A DNA stretch of 64,000 bases, from positions 1,720,289-1,784,288 of the forward strand of contig SCFE01000022.1 in assembly GCA_004352715.1 (NCBI GenBank). The letters are read 5' to 3'. The notes under the pieces were generated by a model. It was given only the letters and a program-made list of their open reading frames with translations. It searched no databases and was not told where the DNA came from. Origin of the DNA: Hofstenia miamia (Eukaryota; Xenacoelomorpha; Acoela). The stretch's first letter is position 1. Every line of letters begins with the position of its first letter. Both the position numbers and the translations under genes were made by a program. Shown in pieces: positions 26,601-38,600 of the stretch.

Positions 26601-29600
26601 NNNNNNNNNNNNNNNNNNNNNNNNNNNNNNNNNNNNNNNNNNNNNNNNNNNNNNNNNNNNNNNNNNNNNNNNNNNNNNNNNNNNNNNNNNNNNNNNNNNN
26701 NNNNNNNNNNNNNNNNNNNNNNNNNNNNNNNNNNNNNNNNNNNNNNNNNNNNNNNNNNNNNNNNNNNNNNNNNNNNNNNNNNNNNNNNNNNNNNNNNNNN
26801 NNNNNNNNNNNNNNNNNNNNNNNNNNNNNNNNNNNNNNNNNNNNNNNNNNNNNNNNNNNNNNNNNNNNNNNNNNNNNNNNNNNNNNNNNNNNNNNNNNNN
26901 NNNNNNNNNNNNNNNNNNNNNNNNNNNNNNNNNNNNNNNNNNNNNNNNNNNNNNNNNNNNNNNNNNNNNNNNNNNNNNNNNNNNNNNNNNNNNNNNNNNN
27001 NNNNNNNNNNNNNNNNNNNNNNNNNNNNNNNNNNNNNNNNNNNNNNNNNNNNNNNNNNNNNNNNNNNNNNNNNNNNNNNNNNNNNNNNNNNNNNNNNNNN
27101 NNNNNNNNNNNNNNNNNNNNNNNNNNNNNNNNNNNNNNNNNNNNNNNNNNNNNNNNNNNNNNNNNNNNNAATTTCAATGTTGACAAAAGAAAAAATGTCA
27201 AACGCCTCACCAGACATCCGAGCATGTTACGCATCAATTCCCGATTTTCTGGAAACAGCTAAAAACATACAACATTAGTTTTAAAATTGATTTTTGTAAG
27301 TAATTGAAAATAAAATTAGAATAAAACAAAACTTTTGAAATTTGCAAAATTAATGATTGAGGTTTTCATAGCAGAAGTTTACCCGAGTGCATTGCATGAA
27401 GAGATGCGTGCCTTTCAAATTAATGAAGCTTTCACAGTTTTCAGCTGTTTCATCTAAATATAAACACTATGAAAATAAAATGAAAATCTTAATGAACAAA
27501 GCCCAAATGTGCTTTTAAATCCAATTTCCTCTAAAAAGAGAACCAAAACACAGCGTTGACTAGAGACGAGCAATTGATATTTGAAAATCTGTTTTTTATA
27601 AAAATGTACTGTTCAAGTATTGAATTTTAGTAACTATGAGAAGTGAACAAAGAGTAGACAGTAAGCATTTACTTAGTAAAAGGAAAAATAAAATTCATTC
27701 AAAAGACTTGAATAAAGCACTCCTAAAATTTCTAACTTTTTTTACACCTATACTACCTGTCTAATAAAACTACTGCAACACTGAGTGCATAAAACTAGGC
27801 CCAACAAATATCTTGCTGATGAGAAATCACGACTGTTAGTTTCACAGCATAAATCAAATTTCTATTCTGATCATGTTAATCGATGGATGAAGATGGAGGT
27901 CCATCTTAGTTTTGGGTTATGGAACTTCAATATCATCCAAAGAGCAACTGGGAGCGACTTTGATTTAAAAATCAAGTGGAAATTTATCATTTAACTAGAC
28001 AAAGCGGAAACAATGAATTTTGGCCAGTGGTTAAGTTACTGGGAAGTCAACATTGACTCGATATGATAGTGAACAGGATTTTATGAAATACCCAACTAGG
28101 CTACTGTAAAAGATTCAACATTATGTTATGCAAGGGATATTTTGCAGAATCCCAACAACCCTAATGTTCTATTCGTATGACAGCTCCTCACTTTAACAAC
28201 CTTACATATTTTTTATATGCATGTTATATTTGTAATCTTTTGCGAACAAATAGTATGTCCTTTTAAATATTCAGCGATTAATAGGTTATTTAGAAACTAA
28301 ACCCAATGAATACCTAAAAATAAGCAGAGCATACAAAAAAATACCGGTGACATTCCATAAAGCACTCCAAGCAATCACTAGAATTTCATCTTGATACATT
28401 CTTGAAACACGGTTCTCGATGATTTGAACAGTTTTCTAAAAAAGTAATTAAAACAAACATAAAATTATAGTTGAAAACATTTTTGTTCCAAATACCCAAA
28501 TCAACTTCTCATTTGAAAGACTATAAATCGTATATTAACACTTTATTGCATAATGACTCCATATGGCGTAAAAAACTTCGAAGAGAGCACCGAGAATCTC
28601 ATTTTCGTGGATTTTTTTTACACCATTACATTTCGTGCTGTTGTTTACATAGTAATTCCGAATTACATCATATTGAGAGTAAAAACTTTGGGTGATTGTA
28701 CATATTTATGCATAAAGTTGGAAACATGTCTTGTCATTACTGACATGGGGGTTGCATTTCTCTAATATTTTGAGGTTATTATACTAAATTTGTAGATAAA
28801 TCACTGTTCACATGTCTTTTACAACAACTATTTTATTGTAATAACGAGAAATTTATTGAAAGTGCTCTATTTATGAAAAAATATATGTGAAGGTTAGATG
28901 ACTCTATTTGGAGTCATTATGAAATAAAGGTATGTTTCTTTAGAAAATATAATAACATATAATAACATATGATACATATATATTTTCAAGTTCCTCAATA
29001 ATAAAAAATATAATAGAATGTCAGCAAGTGACTAATATATCAGAATTATCAGATGAGGATGATATTGATGATGTTGAATCGACTCCACCAGTTAGCTTTA
29101 CAGATGATAATGACTCGTCTGGAGATAATGACAGTGATGATAAGAATGAGAATGTTCTGTTTACTAACAGCAGCAGCCAAAGCAATACCACTACGGCTAA
29201 TCATACATATCGTTGGAAGAAGCAAGTCATCCTTGATATTGGTGATTATTGTCATGGAAATTTTGCAGATCCTCCAGAAAAAAGAACTAACTTTCAGACA
29301 GTATTTTGATCTTTTTTGCAAAGAAAACCATTTTACTGAGACTGTTGAGAACACCCATCTATACAGAGTTAGAAAACTTTGGTCATCAGTCAACACTGAT
29401 TTCAATGAACACAAATCTATTATTGGTATGGACATTCATATGGGAATTGTGCACTTCCCAAGTTACAGATCTTCCTGGTAAAGGGTGCTATGGTTTCCTG
29501 CAGTAGTTGATGTAATACCAATTAACCGGTTCAAAAATTAAGACAGTGTTCTCATTTCGTAGATAATGAAGCATCTAATGACAATAATGATAAGTTTTAT

Positions 29601-32600
29601 AAAATAAAACCAGTTACAGAGGTTGTCAGAAATCAGTGTATTCAAGTAGATTATGAAGAATATGTATCAGTGGATGAACAGATAATACCTTCCAAAACAA
29701 AATTCAGAGAAATAAGAAAATGCAACCCAAAAAAGCCAACTGCATGACTTTTACATTTATGCTGGAAAAAGGGAAAAAGAAGCTAATATTTTCAGGTTTG
29801 CAGAAATGTGCAACTGTTGTTGCTAACCTTTCAAAGAATCTGCAAAACAATCAAGACTACACATTTTTTACAACAGTATCATTTCTTCATTTCTTGAAAT
29901 ACAAAAATATTTTCGATGTTGGTATAATTCGGGTAAATAGAATTCATGATTGCCCACTCAATGCCAACAAATACTTTGAGAAAATAGGACGAGGTGCACT
30001 GATTTCAACTCTGGAATTATTGTCGCAAAATGGGTAGACAACAAAGTAGTTGATGCCGTTTCCAACTATATTGGTATAGGGAGGACCAATTGGATCATTA
30101 AACCACTGGGATAAATCATCCATGCAAAGACATACCTTGCTCAAAAGTCCTTCAAGCATACAACAAAAGTATGGGTGGTCTTGACTTTGCCGACATGCTA
30201 ATTGCATTATATGGCATAAAGTCCAAAACTGAGCGCTGGTGCACTAAGATCGTTTGGAATTTACTCGATATTTGCAGATTTAATGGTTGGAATATGTATC
30301 GCCCGTATTACATCCACAATTACAAACCAAAATAAAAATGCCATCTCTGTTATCATTCTCCGCCGACATTGGACATGCAATGATCCCTGCCAATACTAAT
30401 ATACCAGGTCAACAAACAAATCGTTCCAGTACAGATATTGATCAAGCACCAACATTAAGCGGATTGCAATTCCAACAGCTTGTGCAGATGTTAGATATGA
30501 TCAAATGGGACATTTGCCAGACCTTGATTTGGATAAAAATCAAATTATTCAATTGTCACTTTGTTTACTAACGGACAGAAATTGGATTTCATGTCAAGTA
30601 ATGCTTTAGTTTTCATATCCTAATATACACCATACGCCATGTCTTGCCCATTTGTTACATAATGTCGCGGAGTTAGTGCGAGCGAAGTTTCCCCATGTTG
30701 ATGAACTGATATCGCGGGCCAAACTGGCAACCGTCAAGAACAGGAGACGACGCGATCAATTCAGGGAAAAGCAGATTGCCGTCCCTCCTAGTGTTATTGT
30801 AACACGATGGGGATCTTGGTTACAAGCTGCAGAATATTATGCGGAGCATTTTCATGAAATATCCGAAATTATTGAAACTTGGGACTCTTCAAATTTGCTT
30901 GCAAAAAGATCTCGAAATGCTATTTGAAACCCTAGTCTAACATTGAATCTTATTGAAGTTATGCGTTACATGCAAATAGTGAAAACAATCGAAAAAACAG
31001 AGGGTGAAAATACAACTATCAAAGAGGCAATTCATGCTCTAGTGAAATCTTTCGATACAGATGACGAAATTCGAAAATATCTGGAAGACCGTCTTTCAAG
31101 AATGAGCGATATCAAAAAAATATTGGAAAGCTCGTCACATCTTAATCCGGCAAAAATATTCAAGCTGAAGAATGCTACGCCTACTTCAGCTCAGGCGGAA
31201 AGAACTTTCAGTAAATTGGGCGAGCTCCTCGCGAAGGATAGAAATTTTTGCCCGGATAACGTCAAATTCTATATTTCATGTTTTTGTAGCACTCATCTGG
31301 AATAAATTGTTGACGTTGAACACTTTTTTATATGGGCGGAATACGATCAAAAAGGGCGGCGGGATATGGGCGGAATTCGGGGATTTAAAAGGGCGGAGTT
31401 GGGTTGCCCGAATAATTACTTGCATCTTAACTGCATGATATCATCATGTAAATCCTGATCTCAGTTTTAAAAGAATCATTTTTTCTCTATAGCCCCACAA
31501 TGACTCAAGATAGAGTGATCCCCGAATGTCCAAAAATATTAACTGAAACAAAAAACTTTAAAAAGTATTTTTTCCACATGTTATTACTTACAACAATAAT
31601 TTTTTTGGCAAATTTTTCAAAACTAAAAAAAATTTAAACATATATTGTATGAAATGATTTGTCTGCTGCGATACGGATTTATGTAGCATAGTTTGACAGG
31701 AAATTTAGTGTACGCCAAGTAGCAATATTCGGGAGTATTCCTCGAAATTGAAAGTTGAATTGGTAGAAAAAGTATTTGAACCCTTTCAACTTAAGCATTC
31801 AATAAAAACTTCTACAGAAAACTACATTAGAAACATCACTGAAAAATACTATAATAAATATCTATTTCAAATCTACTGGAAGAGCCTGATTCAACAAAAT
31901 TTTCGCAAAAGGCAAAATTACCAAACACTCTGCCTTGAATAGATGTCACTATTGTGGGTTTCAGGTATAGCATATGCTGCGATTTAATTGATTCTGAAGA
32001 AATAAATGACGACAGTCTTTTAAGGCCAAATAGCCGTGTGATACTGACACCTTCATTATCATAATGTGCAAAAATATTTCACTAATGGTTATAAAACCCA
32101 AGAATACGTATAACATAAACAGCAATAAGCTAGAAAGAAAATTTATTTGGTGTTATAAAATTTGTAAAATAAATAACTCTGTATAAAACGATCCATATTA
32201 GAAATGATAAGTAACGAGTAAGATAGGCAATTGAGACCAAAATCTACTGACGTTTAGAATGCCTTGCTTCGCTGCCAGGCGCTTGTAACTACCGTCGACT
32301 TGGCTCATCAAGGCGTTGATAAGAAGAACTGCCATTTGCTGGGTGGTGTTGTTGGAAGAGGACCCCAAGATGCTACAAAGATGGCATATTAGTCGCTTGT
32401 AGCAGAATTCCTAAAAATTTTAAGAAACAGTTTCCACAAATCAATCGCTACCATGTCATGTGGTATATTGAGATTAAACAGCACCAAATAGCAGTTTCTT
32501 TGAATCTAAATTACTGAGAATCAAACACCATATTTCAATGAACAATACTACAAAATGTAATATAAAAAAGCATTGCTATAAAGAATAAGGATCCTCACTT

Positions 32601-35600
32601 ATTTTGGAAAATAATCTAGTTTTGTAGAAAAAATAAAGTAGGTTTGATTCATATAAAATTTCCGTGTAAAGTTAACTAATAACGGGTACTTGAAAACCGC
32701 AGAAAGATGGCTAAATTTTATCAGCCAATCAAATTCGTTGTAGGGACACACTGCTATCATTTCAGTTTATTCTCTGAACCGATGAACACTGTGCTAGATT
32801 TACCCTATTTAATAAAATAACTGATCTATCGCAGCTATCAGATTTCACTAGAAATTGTCAAATTTGTTTTGATAATTTCTGAGGATTGCACATATAAATT
32901 AGACAAAACCTCTATAGTATCATGCACAATGGCATAAAAATATATTTTAATGTCATTTGATTCCTAAGAATTCGTTTTTCTTGAATCCACAATACTGCTG
33001 TGGCAATAGAAAATTATAAAATATTTATCCAGCTTAGGGTAAATAACGTTGGCCCCTATAATTATTTTGATGCAACACGATGTGGTGTATGTGGGGAAAA
33101 CATGTCAATGCAATCTAATGCTGTGTTTACTAGCTTTATAAACAGCGTCCCTCGAATGAATCTGACTGGCTAATAACTTTTAACCACTGATTACTGAACT
33201 AATTTTTTATAAAACCTTATTTTTCGATACAATGCACTATATAAATATCATTTAACCGTTTAAATACCACACAATAAAATGCCAGATAATATTCTAATGT
33301 ACTGTGACACATGGATTGATTGCAGGTTTCACATTTTTCAGAGTTGTTGACATCGTTTTTTCATGTATCGCCTATTAGACATGACTTTGGTAGTGAAGGT
33401 GATAAAAGTCCAACATTTTAGCAGGAACTACTGGTATTTCATTTTCTGCTACACCTATTAGTTTGTTTGTTTGCTCTTTAATGAAGATTCTTTATCCATG
33501 AGATTTGTAATGTTGTGCTTTGAGTGAATATACAAAAAACGCCAGAGCATTAAATGCAGTAATGCTAAGAAAAGTAATAGAGCAGAAGGCTAAAAAACAA
33601 GGGTGGCTTGGAGGACTGGAGCCTTTGTATAGGAAAGACCTCAGTTCAGGGCATTCAATAATAATATTGTTCCTTAGCTTCTGTTATAAAAACTGGCAAG
33701 GTTTCATTTGCGCCTTTTCAGATAGAAAACTAGACGTGGCAAGTATATCAAAATTATCAACGCCACACTTGCACTTATTGTAATCAAGAATAATTTATAT
33801 ATTTCTATGTTCTTTGAATGAGGCTACAAGCAATATAACTTAACGAAGAGAACAACGTACATCTTTTCGGATTTTAATATAAATAACCATACTAATATAT
33901 TTTTGACTTTCCAAAATCGAATGAAATTTGCTTCTTCTACCATGTTTTTGTATTTCTAAAGGAGGTAATAACTTATTTCGTGGAAAAATGTCAATCGTCG
34001 TCAGTGTGGCAAAATCAACGCGTCCATTTCTTCTCCTGCTCTTGTCTCTAGTGGTGCTTCTCAAGGTTCTTTGTTTGTCTGTTCTCTTCTTCCTTGTTGC
34101 TATCAACGTCCTCCCTCAATCTGTCCTCAACTCATCCTGACTACTGTACGTTGATGACACCGCAATTTTCAACTTTGGTAGTTCTTTTGCCTCCAATATT
34201 ACCTCTGATCTTGAGCTTTTGTCTACTTGGTCTTCTGTTAACTATTCTGGTGTTGTCCTTCATGCAAATTCTTCCCTTTTCTATTCTTCTTCTGAGGAAC
34301 ACTATTTTTTCTTTGAGAATTTTGCACTTATTTCCATTAATATGAAGTCCTGCATTTTCTAGAATTGTTAACATTCCTTCCAATTTTTCCAGATGTTCTT
34401 GGACTGTGTTGCTTGTCACTATAATGTCATCTATATAGGCGTCGACCCCTTCCTCCATTCTATGCGTCCTATTTTTTAATACTTTCATTATGTACTTCTG
34501 AAAAGTTGCTGGTGAATTACAGAGTCAGAACACCATATATATCCATTTGTATAGCACATATGGAGTTATAAATGCTTTCTTCTCAATGTCGTCNNNNNNN
34601 NNNNNNNNNNNNNNNNNNNNNNNNNNNNNNNNNNNNNNNNNNNNNNNNNNNNNNNNNNNNNNNNNNNNNNNNNNNNNNNNNNNNNNNNNNNNNNNNNNNN
34701 NNNNNNNNNNNNNNNNNNNNNNNNNNNNNNNNNNNNNNNNNNNNNNNNNNNNNNNNNNNNNNNNNNNNNNNNNNNNNNNNNNNNNNNNNNNNNNNNNNNN
34801 NNNNNNNNNNNNNNNNNNNNNNNNNNNNNNNNNNNNNNNNNNNNNNNNNNNNNNNNNNNNNNNNNNNNNNNNNNNNNNNNNNNNNNNNNNNNNNNNNNNN
34901 NNNNNNNNNNNNNNNNNNNNNNNNNNNNNNNNNNNNNNNNNNNNNNNNNNNNNNNNNNNNNNNNNNNNNNNNNNNNNNNNNNNNNNNNNNNNNNNNNNNN
35001 NNNNNNNNNNNNNNNNNNNNNNNNNNNNNNNNNNNNNNNNNNNNNNNNNNNNNNNNNNNNNNNNNNNNNNNNNNNNNNNNNNNNNNNNNNNNNNNNNNNN
35101 NNNNNNNNNNNNNNNNNNNNNNNNNNNNNNNNNNNNNNNNNNNNNNNNNNNNNNNNNNNNNNNNNNNNNNNNNNNNNNNNNNNNNNNNNNNNNNNNNNNN
35201 NNNNNNNNNNNNNNNNNNNNNNNNNNNNNNNNNNNNNNNNNNNNNNNNNNNNNNNNNNNNNNNNNNNNNNNNNNNNNNNNNNNNNNNNNNNNNNNNNNNN
35301 NNNNNNNNNNNNNNNNNNNNNNNNNNNNNNNNNNNNNNNNNNNNNNNNNNNNNNNNNNNNNNNNNNNNNNNNNNNNNNNNNNNNNNNNNNNNNNNNNNNN
35401 NNNNNNNNNNNNNNNNNNNNNNNNNNNNNNNNNNNNNNNNNNNNNNNNNNNNNNNNNNNNNNNNNNNNNNNNNNNNNNNNNNNNNNNNNNNNNNNNNNNN
35501 NNNNNNNNNNNNNNNNNNNNNNNNNNNNNNNNNNNNNNNNNNNNNNNNNNNNNNNNNNNNNNNNNNNNNNNNNNNNNNNNNNNNNNNNNNNNNCCCTTAC

Positions 35601-38600
35601 TGTACACTCCTTGAATAAACTCGAAACTTTCAAACGCCGTTACAGTCCTTCCGATTCATCGAAACTCTTCTCTTACAGAAGACGTCATCAACTTCATGGA
35701 ACTCGGCAAATTCTCTCTGCTGTCCAGCTTCTCATTTGGATCTCTTCAAGACTCTTACTGTTTTTTGCGTTCCTTGCATTCCAAACCTGATCTCCCCAGA
35801 TTGAATTGGAACAATCTTTCTGCACACTCGGATCTTGAGAAGGCTGATCTTTTCAATGCCTATTTCGCCTTGAATTTCTCGGATTCTGTCTCTCTCTGGT
35901 CAGGTCCTCCTGCCACCTCCCCACTGATTCGCCTATGTGACATCGTCTTCAACGCCCATGATATTTCCCAGACCTGCAAGTTGTCTGGTCCCTGCTATCC
36001 TGACGGCGTCCCATCCTTTGTCATTCACGAAATTTCTTCAACTCTTTCCATCCATTTAAAACATCTCTTCTCGTATATTTGCTCCTCTAAGCGTGTTCCG
36101 CCTTGCTGTAAAACATCTTGGATCTCTCCATTGCTAAAATCCAATCAGCTTCGCTCCTCTCAAGTAACTTCTTATCGTCCTATAGCTATTCTTTCTCGGC
36201 TGTCAATCATCTTTGAGTGCCTTGTCTTTCGTTATGTTTTCTCTAAAATTCGTCACCTCATCTCCTCTTCTTAGCATGGTAACCTTCCAGGTCGTTCTAC
36301 CATCACTAACTTGCTCACCTCTATTGAAAACTGCCATTTCCACTTTGATCGTAATGATCCTGGTTGCATTATCTTTCTTGGCATTTCTAAAGCTTTTGAT
36401 CGGCTCCCTCATTCTATCCTTCTTGACAAATTAAGTTTATTTGGCTTTGATGCTAATTTCATCGAACTCTTTCAGTCTTAATTGTCCAATCCTCGTCAGT
36501 GCGTTAAAATCAACTCGGCTATTTCCTCTCCTGCTCTTGTGTCTACTCACGGCTCTGTGTTTGCTGTTCTCTTTTTCCTTGTTGCCATCAACGACCTCCC
36601 TCAATCTGTCCTCAACGCATCCTGTCTACTGTACGTTGATGACACTGCGATTTTCAACTTTGGTAGTTCTTTTGCCTCCAATATTACCTCTGATCTTGAG
36701 CTTTTGTCTACTTGGTCTTCTGTTAACCATCTTGATTTTAGCCCAACCAAGACTTGTGGTATTTTCTTTTCTGTATCTCCCCCTTCTGATCTTCGCCTTC
36801 CTGTGAACTTTTCCCCTCATCATACTCATCTTGGAGTTCAACTTGCTGNNCCTCCCTCAATCTGTCCTCAACTCATCCTGACTACTGTACGTTGATGACA
36901 CCGCAATTTTCAACTTTGGTAGTTCTTTTGCCTCCAATATTACCTCTGATCTTGAGCTTTTGTCTACTTGGTCTTCTGTTAACTATCTTGATTTTAGACC
37001 AACCAAGACATGTGGTATTTCCTTTTCTGTATCTCCCCCTTCTGATCTTCGTCTTCCTGTGAACTTTTCCCCTCATCATACTCATCTTGGAGTTCAACTT
37101 GCTGATAACTTAAATTGGTCTGGTCACGTGTCCTTACGTCTCCGCAAAGCTAATTAATAACTCTTTGCCCTCTTCGCAATGTTCCCTTTAATTCCACGGC
37201 TGTTGTGAAACTCTCTTTGTTCAAGTGCATTCCTCGCGCCATTCTTCTCTATGCATCTCCCTGTTGCTGGCCTTCCCGTTCCTTGTTCCACTCTATGGAA
37301 CGTTTCCAGAAGCGTGCCTTCAAATGGATCTCTCCCTTGCCATACAAAGACGCCCTTCTCAAATTCTCCATTCTCCCGATGTCACTCTACTTCCATGCCT
37401 GTGATCTCCTCCTGTTCAATTGACTGCTCACTCGCAAATTGGATCTTGATCCTTTTGATTTCATTAAGTTCTCTAATTCCTGTTCCACTCGCTCTGATGC
37501 TGTAGTCACATTTTCCATTCGTCGTCTCACCGTTCACTCGTTTTTCAATCGTGCTTATACTGCTGCTAATTACATCTTGACTCTCAACCCTCCAACAGCG
37601 ATTGATTTCGTCTCCCCGCCGACCAGCATCAAAAATTCTTTGATGACTGAGCCCTTCTCCAACTTCGCCTACTCTTCCATTTGCTCCTATTTCATCTCCT
37701 GTGACTGTCCTCGCGGCCGTAAAACTTGACTTGTTTTTATTTTTTGTAGTGTATGCCTTCAGCGGCTAATTAAAGTCATTCATTATTATTATTATTATTA
37801 TTATTACATAGTAAAATTTTCAAGTTAGGAGCGATATCACAAGAAACAGAAATAACTAGTTGCTGGGACGTTTTCTACAATTCCAANCCAACCAAGACAT
37901 GTGGTATTTCCTTTTCTGTATCTCCCCCTTCTGATCTTCGTCTTCCTGTGAACTTTTCCCCTCATCATACTCATCTTGGAGTTCAACTTGCTGATAACTT
38001 AAATTGGTCTGGTCACGTGTCCTTACGTCTCCGCAAAGCTAATTAATAACTCTTTGCCCTCTTCGCAATGTTCCCTTTAATTCCACGGCTGTTGTGAAAC
38101 TCTCTTTGTTCAAGTGCATTCCTCGCGCCATTCTTCTCTATGCATCTCCCTGTTGCTGGCCTTCCCGTTCCTTGTTCCACTCTATGGAACGTTTCCAGAA
38201 GCGTGCCTTCAAATGGATCTCTCCCTTGCCATACAAAGACGCCCTTCTCAAATTCTCCATTCTCCCGATGTCACTCTACTTCCATGCCTGTGATCTCCTC
38301 CTGTTCAATTGACTGCTCACTCGCAAATTGGATCTTGATCCTTTTGATTTCATTAAGTTCTCTAATTCCTGTTCCACTCGCTCTGATGCTGTAGTCACAT
38401 TTTCCATTCGTCGTCTCACCGTTCACTCGTTTTTCAATCGTGCTTATACTGCTGCTAATTACATCTTGACTCTCAACCCTCCAACAGCGATTGATTTCTT
38501 TTCCCCGCCACCGAGCTTCAAGAAATCTTTGATGGCTTTCCTCTTTGCTGAGCCCTTCTCCAACTTCGCCTACTCTTCCATTTGCTCCTATTTCATCTCC

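Noticed and set aside
26115-27278. Long open frames across the N runs (also at 34.5-35.6, 48.6-49.8 and 61.4-62.1 kb)
   Set aside because: They are open only because N codons cannot be stops; no protein is supported.
33520-33783. Possible gene, 87-codon frame
   Set aside because: No recognisable domain and it lies in a transposon-rich intron; not supported.
36595-37104. LINE with a genuine double reverse transcriptase motif
   Set aside because: The two motif copies meet at an NN and are near-identical, so an assembly overlap is more likely.
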